Assembly (NCBI GenBank): GCA_944326565.1
Contig: CALVEL010000006.1
Span: 81,756 to 145,755 of the forward strand
Direction: 5' to 3'
Source of the DNA: Candidatus Gastranaerophilales bacterium
Lineage (GTDB): Bacteria > Cyanobacteriota > Vampirovibrionia > Gastranaerophilales > Gastranaerophilaceae
DNA: 64,000 nt
Part shown: piece by piece, positions 1 to 8,833 of the stretch
Numbering within the stretch: position 1 is the first letter of the stretch
How the letters are laid out: each line of letters opens with the position of its first letter
Program-made: the position numbers and the translations under genes
Notes under the pieces: generated by a model
The model's database searches: none
Told to the model about the DNA's origin: nothing
What the model saw: only the letters and a program-made list of their open reading frames with translations

Positions 1-23
1 TAATAATCTATATCTTTTTCCAT
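1..23 (-). CDS. 5' end of a further gene in the leftward operon (partial)
   Basis: An ATG on the minus strand at 23-21 opens a frame running off the window edge (MEKDIDY...). It lies 6 bases after the stop of the GerMN gene, the tight spacing used throughout this operon. Only seven codons are visible, so the product cannot be named. Confidence 0.35.
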
Positions 24-29
24 AGCATA

Positions 30-665
30 TTAATCTAATGAATTCTCACTCAACGGTTGTGTAATCATAATTCCGTCACCGCCTATTACATCAGCTTGTT
101 GACCGTTTATATAAAGAAATACAGGTTTTTCCGTATTACGTTTGGCTGTTTTTATCAACTGAAACAGTCTTTTATATACACTCTCGGTTCCTCCTCCTGT
201 GCTATAAGCAGCTGAAAGATTTATAATTACTTTATCAGGTTTTTCGACTATACTCAAAAGCTGAGTCCCAGCAGGAATTTCTGTATATACACCTTTTGAT
301 TTTTCATCTGGTTTGGGGCCTAAAATCAGACTGTTTATTGAATATTTTATTTTTGAGCCGTCAACATCAGGATTATAAATGCGTTTTACAGCACGATATA
401 CCTCTTCGTTATTTTCATTTTTACCAATGAAAAACACATTCACATATTCTTGTGTTTTAACAGGTTCAGGCTTTTTATCCGGTTCTTTTTGCTCATCCGG
501 TGGGACTTGAACAGTCGGATTTTTAGGGATGTCCACAATTTCTTCGCCAGGAGTCCAGTATTGAAGTCCGTAATATACACCGGCTGCTACAAGCGCAGTC
601 AGGATAAGGCCTATAAAAAATATTTTTACATTACTTGCAGTCTTATTCTTCTTACGTCTTCCCAT
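30..665 (-). CDS. GerMN-domain membrane-anchored protein
   Basis: A 211-residue protein. A basic N-terminus (MGRRKKNK) precedes one membrane segment at about residues 13-36, then a Pro/Lys-rich linker to about 72, then a GerMN-like domain to the C-terminus. GerMN domains occur in spore germination protein GerM and in many non-sporulating bacteria, often near peptidoglycan or envelope genes; the exact role here is unknown. The topology implies an outward-facing domain tethered to the inner membrane. AAGGAAT lies 7-8 bases before the ATG. The gene starts 3 bases after the DUF2993 gene stop, so it is very likely co-transcribed with rbfA-truB. Confidence 0.75.
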   Translation of the reverse strand: MGRRKKNKTASNVKIFFIGLILTALVAAGVYYGLQYWTPGEEIVDIPKNPTVQVPPDEQKEPDKKPEPVKTQEYVNVFFIGKNENNEEVYRAVKRIYNPDVDGSKIKYSINSLILGPKPDEKSKGVYTEIPAGTQLLSIVEKPDKVIINLSAAYSTGGGTESVYKRLFQLIKTAKRNTEKPVFLYINGQQADVIGGDGIMITQPLSENSLD

Positions 666-668
666 AAT

Positions 669-1556
669 TTATTCCTTATATTGAGTTAATACATCTTTTG
701 GTACATTTATTATACCTGTTATGTTTATTTTATCATTAACTATTTGAACATTTCTTACACTCAAATCAGCATTTTTGTTTTCCATCACCTTGAGTGTATA
801 TTCAAACGGGTTGAGATAATTGAATACTTTTGTCAATTTATTTAAATCAACTTTTGCGTATGGATTTAATAACTCTGGATTATCAAGTTTTACTTTACCA
901 TTTTCAACATGCAAATCGGTAATTAAAGCTATTGAGAATTTTGAGCTTGATCCAAAATTCAAAAACGGAATATTCACATTAAACACGTATATAAATTTAT
1001 TATCTTTAATCCTTGCTTTAGTGGAATCAATTTCAAACAAAGAAAGGACTTTACCAAAATTATTCACTTTCTCTATCATTGCGTCATATCCTGCCGCTTT
1101 CATTGTATTATTCAAATCATTCTCAGAAAGCGTTACACCAAAACTCAAGGGGAAATCTTCTTTGAAAACAGCAGTCGAATTTTTCTTATCATAGACAATA
1201 TAGTTGAAATCACAAAGTGTCTGAATATCCATAGTACTGAAATATACACCGTCAGCAATGACATTTTGTCCATGAATTTCCATTGACTTGAATCGTCCTG
1301 CTTTTAAGTCGGCTATGCTAAAAGAATCAACATTAACAGAAAATTTGCCTTCTGCATTTTTAGTAACTTGAGATTTTAAAACATGCTCTGCAATTTTAGA
1401 ACCCAAAAGATTTGTACCAGTAACTTTGCTCATTACAGTTCCGAATTTACCTGACATATCATATGGCGCTGAACAGGTATAATTATATTGGGCATATGAT
1501 GGTGCAGATATCAATATACCTGCCAATATTAAAAATGCCATCAATTCTTTCTTCAT
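669..1556 (-). CDS. DUF2993 (LmeA-like) exported protein
   Basis: About 295 residues with a signal peptide (MKKELMAFLILAGILISA, cleavage near PSYA-Q). The mature part shows the DUF2993 pattern: 'GRFKSMEIHGQNV', a run about residues that lower an amphipathic surface, and 'LSENDLNNTM'. The family includes mycobacterial LmeA, a phospholipid-binding periplasmic protein, and is common in cyanobacteria. An in-frame TTG at 1562 overlaps the truB stop; I prefer the ATG at 1556 because it begins a normal signal peptide. It sits between truB and the GerMN gene with almost no spacing. The family call rests on pattern recall, not a profile search. Confidence 0.7.
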   Translation of the reverse strand: MKKELMAFLILAGILISAPSYAQYNYTCSAPYDMSGKFGTVMSKVTGTNLLGSKIAEHVLKSQVTKNAEGKFSVNVDSFSIADLKAGRFKSMEIHGQNVIADGVYFSTMDIQTLCDFNYIVYDKKNSTAVFKEDFPLSFGVTLSENDLNNTMKAAGYDAMIEKVNNFGKVLSLFEIDSTKARIKDNKFIYVFNVNIPFLNFGSSSKFSIALITDLHVENGKVKLDNPELLNPYAKVDLNKLTKVFNYLNPFEYTLKVMENKNADLSVRNVQIVNDKINITGIINVPKDVLTQYKE

Positions 1557-1558
1557 TT

Positions 1559-2434
1559 TCAAAACACTTTCTTAATTAAGATTTTTTTGTCATCAGCTAT
1601 ACCGACTGCATTTATTATATCATCATAAATTAAAATTACAACTTGACCTGTTGAAATATCATTCTTATTATGTATTGGATTTCCATGTGATATTTTTTCA
1701 TACTCATAATCATTAACTATAATTTTTGGATAATTAAGCAATTCTAGTGGATTAATTAAATTTTTATGAACATCTTCAAAGGTTTTCAGATTATCAAGAT
1801 GTACAGACATTTCTATTTCAAAATTCCCTGCATGAGTTCTTATCAGCTTATAAAGGAAAGCCCCGATTCCTGTTTTTTGTCCTAAATCATTTGCAATTGA
1901 GCGGATATATGTTCCTTTAGAACATCTTACCAATATCTGAGCCTGCTGATTTTCATAATCAAATTTCTTTAACTCTATCCGCTCAATAAAAACTTTTCTT
2001 GGCTCAACTTTTACCTCTTGTCCATTGCGGGCATATTCATACAATTTTTTACCTTTTACTTTTATTGCAGAATACATAGGCGGCATTTGGGAAATTTCAC
2101 CGCTGAACTCCGGTAAAATTTCTAAAATTTCTTCTTCTTCTATCTTCTTACCAGAAATTGAAGTTATTTGACCATCTTTATCGAAAGTATCTGTAGATTT
2201 GCCGAACTGTAAAAATGCTAAATATTCTTTATCATCAGCAAGGTACTCAATTAATCTTGTAGCTTTTCCGATACATACAGGCAATACTCCCTCAGCAAAA
2301 GGATCAAGAGTACCGGTATGTCCTATTTGTTTTATTTTAGTCACCTTGCGCAAAACAGATACTACATCATGAGATGTCAACCCTATAGGTTTATAGATAT
2401 TCAAAAACCCAAATAGCTGACTCCCAGCCTGCAC
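1559..2434 (-). CDS. truB: tRNA pseudouridine(55) synthase TruB
   Basis: A 291-residue enzyme that isomerises U55 in the T-loop of tRNAs. The N-terminus 'GFLNIYKPIGLTSHDVV' and the catalytic block 'GHTGTLDPFAEGVLP', whose Asp is the nucleophile, are diagnostic. 'CSKGTYIRSIANDLG' is the second conserved block. A short C-terminal region resembles the TruB C-terminal/PUA-like extension. It starts at GTG with GAGGAG inside the end of rbfA, two bases upstream, so translation is probably coupled. The order rbfA-truB is the standard infB-operon arrangement. Confidence 0.96.
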   Translation of the reverse strand: MQAGSQLFGFLNIYKPIGLTSHDVVSVLRKVTKIKQIGHTGTLDPFAEGVLPVCIGKATRLIEYLADDKEYLAFLQFGKSTDTFDKDGQITSISGKKIEEEEILEILPEFSGEISQMPPMYSAIKVKGKKLYEYARNGQEVKVEPRKVFIERIELKKFDYENQQAQILVRCSKGTYIRSIANDLGQKTGIGAFLYKLIRTHAGNFEIEMSVHLDNLKTFEDVHKNLINPLELLNYPKIIVNDYEYEKISHGNPIHNKNDISTGQVVILIYDDIINAVGIADDKKILIKKVF

Positions 2435-2436
2435 AA

Positions 2437-2781
2437 TTAAATTTCTCCTCTTGAAATTTTATCAATTATCTCACTGACTTTGGAGCCCTTTTCTAATGAA
2501 TCAGTGTACACAAACTTTAATTCTGGTGTCAAACGAAGTCTGATTCTTTTTCCAACTTCATATCTTATTTTAGGAGTGCTCTTTTCAATGGTTTCTTTTG
2601 TTTTTTCAACCTGCTCAGGAGAGCCTAAAACACTGTATATGACTTTTGCAAAAGAATTGTCATGAGACACTTCTACATCTAAAACTGATACTACTCCTAA
2701 AAGTCCGCGGATTTCTTTACGTAAAATATCAGAAATATCTCGCATCAATTCTTTTCTTACACGTTCGTTTCTGAGTGTCAT
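2437..2781 (-). CDS. rbfA: Ribosome-binding factor A
   Basis: A 114-residue KH-like 16S maturation factor, normal family length. The start 'RNERVRKELMRDISDILRKEI' and the C-terminal 'RIRLRLTPELKFVYTDSLE' block match RbfA. It acts late in 30S assembly. It heads the truB operon here. The usual upstream partner infB is about 1.1 kb away, separated by an HTH gene and an oppositely oriented prepilin gene. GGAG is visible 6-8 bases before the ATG. Confidence 0.95.
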   Translation of the reverse strand: MTLRNERVRKELMRDISDILRKEIRGLLGVVSVLDVEVSHDNSFAKVIYSVLGSPEQVEKTKETIEKSTPKIRYEVGKRIRLRLTPELKFVYTDSLEKGSKVSEIIDKISRGEI

Positions 2782-2835
2782 AATTTTCTCCTTCTAAAAG
2801 GATTATAACATAAAAAGATTTTATTTGAACATCTA

Positions 2836-3075
2836 CTATCGACCTAAACGAATTTCATCAATATCAATATATATTCTATATCCGAGAATTTTGCAAATCA
2901 TTTTCATCTCGGTATATTTAAGGGATTCACTTGCAAGTTTATGAGATATAAGACTTTGTGTATAATTTTTACCGCTTAGCTCCGTCATACGCTTTGCAAG
3001 TTCGGTAATCGTCATACATTTAGTCCCTAGCATTATTTTTACTTCTTCACGAACGTTCATAGCAGTATTATACAT
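2836..3075 (-). CDS. Small helix-turn-helix protein divergent from a prepilin gene
   Basis: About 79 residues. 'MTITELAKRMTELSGKNYTQSLISHKL' followed by 'KYTEMKMICKILGYRI' is a Cro/CI-type HTH layout with no other domain. A longer frame begins at TTG 3087, but that codon overlaps the -35 of the facing promoter, so an ATG at 3075 or 3060 is more likely; none has a clear ribosome-binding site. Its position, back-to-back with the prepilin gene at 3166 and beside palindromes in the shared gap, suggests it represses that promoter and perhaps its own. That role is inference. Confidence 0.7.
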   Translation of the reverse strand: MYNTAMNVREEVKIMLGTKCMTITELAKRMTELSGKNYTQSLISHKLASESLKYTEMKMICKILGYRIYIDIDEIRLGR

Positions 3076-3080
3076 TTCGA

Positions 3081-3135
3081 TTGACAAACTATGAAAATAT
3101 GTTTATAATCATGAATATAATTCATTAATTATGAA
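3081..3135 (+). promoter_or_regulatory. Consensus promoter with palindromic operator-like sites
   Basis: TTGACA at 3081-3086 and TATAAT at 3104-3109 are separated by 17 bases, a perfect sigma-70 promoter pointing at the prepilin gene. ATGAAT-ATA-ATTCAT (3111-3125) covers the expected transcription start, and TTCAT-TAATT-ATGAA (3121-3135) overlaps it, giving three half-sites in a row. This is what an autoregulating Cro/CI-type repressor site looks like; the facing HTH gene is the obvious candidate. Confidence 0.65.
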
Positions 3136-3165
3136 ATATTTAAATATTTTGTTACAAGGAGGGGT

Positions 3166-3852
3166 ATGAAAAGAGGATTTACACTTGCAGAGGTACTTAT
3201 TACACTTGGAATTTTAGGAGTTGTAATAGCGATGACATTACCAAGTTTAATTAGTAATTATCAAAAACACATAACCATAGTAAAACTAAAAAAGGCTTAC
3301 TCTATAATATCGCAAGTTACGGAAAGAGGAATTGCTCAATATGGTGATATAAGTAGTTGGGATCCCTTTTATGACAAAGACAATAATTGTGAAAAATATT
3401 ATAATAAATATTGGAAACCTTATTTACAAATTATAAAAAGCCCTGAAAAATTTGACAGATTTTACGATGCTGATTTATATAAAAAATATGGATACAAAGG
3501 TCCATTTTCAAATATTACCGGTTCTCCATGGTTTGACTTAAAAGGTAATCAAAATTTAAGTATTACCGTAGGATTTGAGCTAATAACTATAGATAATATT
3601 CTAATACATGTTGATATGAATAATAATGTCATTGTAGATATAAACGGTCCACAAAATCCAAATAAAGCAGGACGTGATGTTTTTTGGTTTTCTATTAACA
3701 AATCACAAAATAAAGTTAAACCTCTATCTTATTATATGAGTGAAAAAGAATGCGGAACTGTAAGACAAGCAAGCTCTTGGGGTGGAGGATACACTTGTGC
3801 TGATAAAATAATGAAAGACGGTTGGGAAATAAGAGATGATTACCCCTGGTAA
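3166..3852 (+). CDS. Type IV pilin-like / pseudopilin-like prepilin
   Basis: A 228-residue protein with a short class III leader: MKRG^FTLAEVLITLGILG, Glu at +5 after the expected cleavage, then a hydrophobic helix to about residue 27. The globular part has paired cysteines (KECGTVRQ..., GGGYTCADK) and ends in 'DGWEIRDDYPW', a C-terminal motif shared with the other prepilins in this window. A strong AGGAGG lies 6 bases before the ATG. The gene faces the flanking infB/rbfA genes. It would be processed by a prepilin peptidase and assembled by a type IV pilus or type II-like machine not encoded here. Confidence 0.85.
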   Translation: MKRGFTLAEVLITLGILGVVIAMTLPSLISNYQKHITIVKLKKAYSIISQVTERGIAQYGDISSWDPFYDKDNNCEKYYNKYWKPYLQIIKSPEKFDRFYDADLYKKYGYKGPFSNITGSPWFDLKGNQNLSITVGFELITIDNILIHVDMNNNVIVDINGPQNPNKAGRDVFWFSINKSQNKVKPLSYYMSEKECGTVRQASSWGGGYTCADKIMKDGWEIRDDYPW

Positions 3853-3875
3853 ATAATAAATATTCTACAACAGTT

Positions 3876-6392
3876 TTACAATTCTGAACGAGCGACTTCT
3901 TCTTTAGTAGAGACTTCAATGATATCTCCAACTTCGATATCGTTCCATTTTGCGAACGAAATACCGCATTCAAAGCCTTGTGCAACTTCTTTTACATCAT
4001 CCTTGAAACGTTTAAGCTGATCAATTGCCCCTCTGTATATTTCTTTGCCGTCACGATATAGAACTGCATCTTTGCTTCTTACAATCTTACCTTCGGTTAC
4101 GTAACAACCGGCAATTCTAATCGTTTTTCCGATTGTAAAGACCTGACGTACTTCAGCTTTTCCGAGCTCAACTTCCTTAATTTCAGGCTCAAGCAATGAA
4201 AGCATCGTCTTTTCAATATCTTCAAGAATTTGATAAATAATATCATATTTCTTAATTGTAACGCCTTCTTTTTCAGCTGCTGCTAAAGCATTGCTGTCTT
4301 CTTTTACGGTAAATCCGAGAATTAATGCACCTGAGGCTGATGCTAACATTACATCAGCTTCTGATATATCACCGACACCGACATGGATAATTTTTGTTTT
4401 GATTTCTTTTGAATCTAATTGTGCTATTGCCTGTGATACAGCTTCTGCTGAGCCGTGAGTATTTGCTTTGATAATTAAATTCAATTGAGGTATATCATCT
4501 TCACCTGCGACAGCTTCACGTCTTATATGTGCTGGAAGCATTGCATCCAATCGTTTGTCACGTTCTTTCTCTTTACGTTTTTCGACAATAGCCTTCATTT
4601 CTTTTTCGTTTTTAACTACTTCAAAATAATCTCCGGCTTGAGGCACTTCTGTCAGACCTAAAATTTCGACAGGAGTTGAAGGCTCTGCTTTGGTAATTCT
4701 TTCACCACTGTCTGAAAGCAATGCTCTGACACGACCACAAGCGGTACCTACAACTATACAATTACCAACGCGTAAAGTTCCGTTCTGTACAAGCAATGTA
4801 GCTACAGGACCTTTACCTTTATCAAGATTTGCTTCGATTACAACACCTGATGCTTCAGCTTTCGGATTTGCTTTTAAATCTTGGACATCAGCGACAAGAA
4901 GTATATATTCCAAAAGCTCATCTATACCTGTGCCTTGAAGTGCTGAAACTTTTACTGTAATCGTATCACCGCCCCATTCTTCGGGAACAAGTCCGTGTTC
5001 TGTAAGCTGCTGCAAAATTTTATCGGGGTTTGCACTTGGCTTATCAATCTTGTTTACCGCAACAATAATAGGTACTTCAGCAGCTTTAGCATGATTTATA
5101 GCCTCAATTGTCTGCGGCATAATACCATCATCGGCTGCTACAACCAAAATTGCGATATCAGTTGCTTTTGCACCCCTTGCACGCATTTCTGTAAATGCTT
5201 CGTGACCGGGGGTGTCTACAAATACTATTTTCTTTTCATGATTATTGTCTAAATATACGGTATAAGCACCTATTGATTGAGTGATACCTCCAACTTCAGT
5301 TGCTACTATTTTGTGTTTTGAAGCTCGAATACTATCCAATAAAGTTGTTTTACCATGGTCAACGTGTCCCATAATACTTACAACAGGCGCTCTTTTTTTC
5401 AAAAGCTTTTTATCTACTTCAGATAGAGCCTTTTGTTTTTCTTCTTTTTCCAATTCTTCTTCCATATAAGCATCAAGGTCTTCTTCCAGTACCTCAAGCT
5501 CATATTCTGCACAGATTTTTTTAATTACATCAACGTCAATTAGCTGGTTAACTGTTGCCATAATTCCTTGAAACATTAAGAATTTAACTATTTCCGCTGG
5601 TGTTCTTTGAATTTTATCAGCCAACTCACTAATTGTCATTGCTCTGTCTACAACTATTTGAGTAACTTTTTCTGTCTCTTCTTCTTTATGTACACGTTTT
5701 TTATGTTTTTGAGCAGCTGCTTTTTCTAACGAAATTCTTTCTTGTTCTTCTTTTTTATTAAAATCTTTATCTTTTTTCTTACTATCTGAACGGCGTTTTG
5801 AAGAACCTTTATTTTCATAAATTTCCTGCGAAATTATATGACGCTGTATCGGTTTTCTGTCACCAGGTTCAGGACGTTCTCCAGGCTTTTTAAAGCCTGT
5901 TTTAGGTTTTTCCCCTTCTTTTAAAGTCTTATTAAAACGTTCTGGACGTTCATTTCTTTGATTTCTATCTCCTCTCGGAGGGAATTTACGAGACTCGTCT
6001 GATTTATTTGTATTTGCTGTTTGCAAAGGTCGTTGTGGCGCACGTCTTACTATTTCTAAACGATTTTGAGGCCTTACAACTTCTATTTGAGGACGTTTTG
6101 GTTTTTCCTCAACTTCTTTTTTTTCTTCTTTTTTTACTACCTCTTCAACTGAACTATCTGCAACAGTTTCAGCGACTTTAGCTTTTTTTACTACAAAAGC
6201 CTTAGGTTTCTTTGAAACAGGTAAAGAGCCTGTTTTTATATAATCTTTCAATCGTCTTTCCTGATCGGGAGTCAATGTACTTGAATGAGTTTTACCTGTA
6301 ATACCCATTTCAGTAAGTTTTTCAATAATTTCCTTACTTGTTATATTCAATTCTTTAGCTATTTCATTTATTCTTTTTGTTTCAAAACTCAT
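3876..6392 (-). CDS. infB: Translation initiation factor IF-2
   Basis: An 838-residue GTPase that places initiator tRNA on the 30S subunit. An IF2_N helix motif occupies residues 1-50, followed by a long Lys/Glu/Arg/Pro-rich linker (about 70-245) and a second IF2_N motif (about 250-300). The GTPase domain carries GHVDHGKTT (about 343-351), DTPGHEAF and NKIDK. The elongation-factor-like and C-terminal fMet-tRNA-binding domains follow. The ATG overlaps the 3' end of ylxR by 11 bases, indicating coupling. Its 3' end converges on the prepilin gene. Confidence 0.97.
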   Translation of the reverse strand: MSFETKRINEIAKELNITSKEIIEKLTEMGITGKTHSSTLTPDQERRLKDYIKTGSLPVSKKPKAFVVKKAKVAETVADSSVEEVVKKEEKKEVEEKPKRPQIEVVRPQNRLEIVRRAPQRPLQTANTNKSDESRKFPPRGDRNQRNERPERFNKTLKEGEKPKTGFKKPGERPEPGDRKPIQRHIISQEIYENKGSSKRRSDSKKKDKDFNKKEEQERISLEKAAAQKHKKRVHKEEETEKVTQIVVDRAMTISELADKIQRTPAEIVKFLMFQGIMATVNQLIDVDVIKKICAEYELEVLEEDLDAYMEEELEKEEKQKALSEVDKKLLKKRAPVVSIMGHVDHGKTTLLDSIRASKHKIVATEVGGITQSIGAYTVYLDNNHEKKIVFVDTPGHEAFTEMRARGAKATDIAILVVAADDGIMPQTIEAINHAKAAEVPIIVAVNKIDKPSANPDKILQQLTEHGLVPEEWGGDTITVKVSALQGTGIDELLEYILLVADVQDLKANPKAEASGVVIEANLDKGKGPVATLLVQNGTLRVGNCIVVGTACGRVRALLSDSGERITKAEPSTPVEILGLTEVPQAGDYFEVVKNEKEMKAIVEKRKEKERDKRLDAMLPAHIRREAVAGEDDIPQLNLIIKANTHGSAEAVSQAIAQLDSKEIKTKIIHVGVGDISEADVMLASASGALILGFTVKEDSNALAAAEKEGVTIKKYDIIYQILEDIEKTMLSLLEPEIKEVELGKAEVRQVFTIGKTIRIAGCYVTEGKIVRSKDAVLYRDGKEIYRGAIDQLKRFKDDVKEVAQGFECGISFAKWNDIEVGDIIEVSTKEEVARSEL

Positions 6393-6627
6393 TTATTAAT
6401 TTCCCTTTCAGTTCCGGCGGCACAGATATTTTTAAGGCTTTTGATATCTTATTCTTTTTAAAAGCATTCTCTATGCAAGTATTATTATAGCAAAGATATA
6501 CAGATCTGCCAAACACTTTGGAATCTGGGTTTATAATCAAGTCGCCATGCGGGTTTTGTTTGGTTATTTTAATTAATTCTTCTCTATTTTTACTTTTTCC
6601 GCAACCTACGCACTTTCTTTCTACCAC
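6382..6627 (-). CDS. ylxR: YlxR-family (DUF448) RNA-binding protein
   Basis: 81 residues. 'RKCVGCGKSKNREELIKITK' and 'GRSVYLCYNNTCIENAFKKNKI' are the conserved YlxR halves. The GTG start overlaps the last base of the prfA stop (TAGTG), with AGAGG just upstream. YlxR normally sits between nusA and infB; here prfA occupies the upstream place and no nusA or rimP is seen. In some bacteria YlxR affects transcription or RNase P; its job here is not visible from sequence. Confidence 0.92.
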   Translation of the reverse strand: MVERKCVGCGKSKNREELIKITKQNPHGDLIINPDSKVFGRSVYLCYNNTCIENAFKKNKISKALKISVPPELKGKLINEF

Positions 6628-7709
6628 TAATTTACCTCTGCAAGTTTTTCTAACTTTAATTTTTGGTCATATTCCATCAACAGCTTTATTAATTCATCAA
6701 GTTCACCGTCTATAACTGTCCAGACATTCAAATTATGATTTAGTCTATGGTCAGTTAAGCGTCCTTGAGGGAAATTGTATGTTCTGATTCGTTCACTTCG
6801 GTCTCCTGTGCCTACTTGAGAACGCCGTAAATCAGTAATTTCCTTCATTTGCTTCTGGACTTCCATATCATAGAGCTTTGCTTTTAAAATTTGCAATGCT
6901 CGTTCTTTGTTTTGCAATTGAGAACGTTCTTCAGTACAAAAAATCATTATGCCTGTAGGTTTATGGAATACTCTTGCTGCAGTTTCTACTTTATTTACAT
7001 TTTGACCACCAGCACCACCTGAGCGAGCTGTTGTGATTTCGATATCATTCATATTCAATTCTACTTCAACATCATCAACTTCAGGCATTACCGCAACTGT
7101 TGCTGTTGAAGTGTGAACTCTGCCTTGGGATTCTGTCGCTGGAACCCTTTGTACTCTGTGGACTCCTGATTCATATTTTAATTGAGAATATACAGCGTCA
7201 CCTTTTATTGAAATAATAATTTCTGATACTCCGCCTGCTTCACATTCTGTCTTTGACAAGACTTGAGTCTGCCAGCCTTTTTTATCAGCATATCGCATAT
7301 ACATTCTTGCTAAATCCCCTGCAAAAATGTTTGCTTCATCACCGCCAGCTCCACCTCTGATTTCGAGCATAATATCTTTATCATCCATAGGATCTCGAGG
7401 AAGAAGAAGTATTTTCATTCTTTCTTCATATTCTGGCAATTTAGCTTCGTTTTCTTCCACTTCGGCCTTCAAAAACGATTTCATCTCTTCATCGTGCTCT
7501 GATTTTATCAATTCTTTTGCTTCGGCTATAGCATCCACTGCCTTTTTCCAATCATAATAAAGTTCCACAGTCTCTTCCATTGACTTTCTTTGCTTTGAAA
7601 GATCCCTGAATTTATTGTAGTCTTGTATTACTGCAGGATCAGAGAGTATAACTCCTAATTCGTTATACTTCTTTTCTATTTGTAAAATTTTGTCTAACAT
7701 ATCTTTCAT
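6627..7709 (-). CDS. prfA: Peptide chain release factor 1
   Basis: 360 residues, the standard RF1 length. The stop-codon reading motif PAT (about residues 190-192) marks RF1 rather than RF2, which has SPF. GGQ at 234-236 is the peptidyl-tRNA hydrolysis motif, within '[13 protein letters not shown]'. It recognises UAA and UAG and releases the finished peptide in the ribosome. It heads the leftward prfA-ylxR-infB cluster. The 140-base AT-rich gap upstream (7710-7851) should hold its promoter; I could not pick a confident one. Confidence 0.96.
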   Translation of the reverse strand: MKDMLDKILQIEKKYNELGVILSDPAVIQDYNKFRDLSKQRKSMEETVELYYDWKKAVDAIAEAKELIKSEHDEEMKSFLKAEVEENEAKLPEYEERMKILLLPRDPMDDKDIMLEIRGGAGGDEANIFAGDLARMYMRYADKKGWQTQVLSKTECEAGGVSEIIISIKGDAVYSQLKYESGVHRVQRVPATESQGRVHTSTATVAVMPEVDDVEVELNMNDIEITTARSGGAGGQNVNKVETAARVFHKPTGIMIFCTEERSQLQNKERALQILKAKLYDMEVQKQMKEITDLRRSQVGTGDRSERIRTYNFPQGRLTDHRLNHNLNVWTVIDGELDELIKLLMEYDQKLKLEKLAEVN

Positions 7710-7851
7710 AGCTCTAGTATAACAAGAACATTTTTTTTTTCAAATTTATATACACTGAATACTAGTTCAGCATATTTATTTTTTAATTTAACTAAATTAG
7801 TGAATTAAAAAAACAACGAAAAATTATTTTAATTATCTATTATTTAATATT

Positions 7852-8547
7852 TTATGGTAGACATTCCCAATAAGTTTTTGCTGAATCATCTGGACATCTA
7901 TTTTGCAGTGCAAAAATAGTACAACCATAGCCATTTTTTGCATCCGTAGAATTTTTCGAACAATATAGATTTTGATTACTGAAATTCCAATAAGAATGTA
8001 CTTTATTAACTCCTAGTGGAAAAATTTGTCGTTTATTTGTATCGACTCCAAAATAAAAAATGTCATGACCCAATATATTAGGTTTTTTGTAAGGTCCGTT
8101 AATATCTATTACAATCCAATTTGCATAACAATTGTACATTCCACCTACTGCCATACCATCATTTGTCATCAATTGTGGTAACTGTGGGCACCCAACATCT
8201 GCTTGATTTTTTTTATTGTACGTTTTTACCCCGCCAAGCTGAGAATATAAATTAGTACTGCCATATACACTATCTTTATTAAAATTCTTTACAATATTAT
8301 ATTTCCCCCATAATTTAGAATAGAATTCCGTATTTCTATCACCAGCCACACTGCCGGAAATATTAGATATTGAATCTGTTTCAGTATACACAACTGCCTG
8401 CATCAAAGCTGAATAAGCTTTTTTTAAAGAAGTTTCCAAAACTTTATTCTGATACTTAGATATAATAGATGGCAATGTCATCGCTACAACTATTCCGATT
8501 ATGCCTAAGGTTATCAATACCTCTGCCATTGTAAATGCTTTTTTCAT
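7852..8547 (-). CDS. Prepilin-like protein preceded by G-tract leader (copy 1)
   Basis: 231 residues from the ATG at 8547, preceded by GGAGAGG five bases upstream. The leader/helix is MKKA^FTMAEVLITLGIIG with Glu +5. The body ends in a Cys-rich region (NLYCSKNSTDAKNGYGCTIF...NRCPDDSAKTYWECLP). An alternative start at 8682, with its own AAAGGAG site, is in frame and would add 45 residues; that frame passes through a run of ten G. I take the internal ATG as the main start because the leader peptide then has normal length. The 5' coding region is homologous to the prepilin at 40363-41046. Confidence 0.85.
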   Translation of the reverse strand: MKKAFTMAEVLITLGIIGIVVAMTLPSIISKYQNKVLETSLKKAYSALMQAVVYTETDSISNISGSVAGDRNTEFYSKLWGKYNIVKNFNKDSVYGSTNLYSQLGGVKTYNKKNQADVGCPQLPQLMTNDGMAVGGMYNCYANWIVIDINGPYKKPNILGHDIFYFGVDTNKRQIFPLGVNKVHSYWNFSNQNLYCSKNSTDAKNGYGCTIFALQNRCPDDSAKTYWECLP

Positions 8548-8696
8548 ACTGACCTCTCCATTGACTAATATAATATTCATTTTACTATTAAAATGGTCAG
8601 TACGCAATCGGTTTATTTTTTTACCACACAGGAGCTTATTTTCGGGTGCCCCCCCCCCTAGAATTTCAATCATAGCCTGCATTTCCAGCTCCTTTC
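8548..8696 (-). promoter_or_regulatory. Duplicated prepilin leader with G10 tract (copy 1)
   Basis: The ~150 bases before the prepilin ATG nearly match those before the prepilin at 40363 (41047-41196). On the transcribed strand the order is AAAGGAG (8695-8689), ATG (8682), a run of ten G (8658-8649), CACCCGAAAATA, AGCTCCT (8636-8630), then the real ribosome-binding site. AGGAGCT at 8693-8687 and AGCTCCT are perfectly complementary, so a 7-bp stem could hide the upstream ribosome-binding site. With ten G the upstream frame stays open into the prepilin. A TATAAT at 8718-8713 could start the transcript just upstream. Confidence 0.7.
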
Positions 8697-8833
8697 ACTT
8701 TTAATATACAACATTATATCAACAAGTTTTCATTTATACACTCATATATTTATACGAAATCACAAATTATAATTTGACTGTTAGGAAGTTTTTAAATAAA
8801 ATTGTCGTGTTTATACATAACAGGAGAAATAGT

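Noticed and set aside
8548..8682. Counting the prepilin as a 276-residue protein from the upstream ATG
   Set aside because: The internal ATG has a better ribosome-binding site and gives a standard short prepilin leader; the upstream frame is treated as a regulatory leader.
8774..8833. N-terminal extension of the DUF475 protein
   Set aside because: The ATG at 8834 has GGAG at the right distance, while the earlier start has none.
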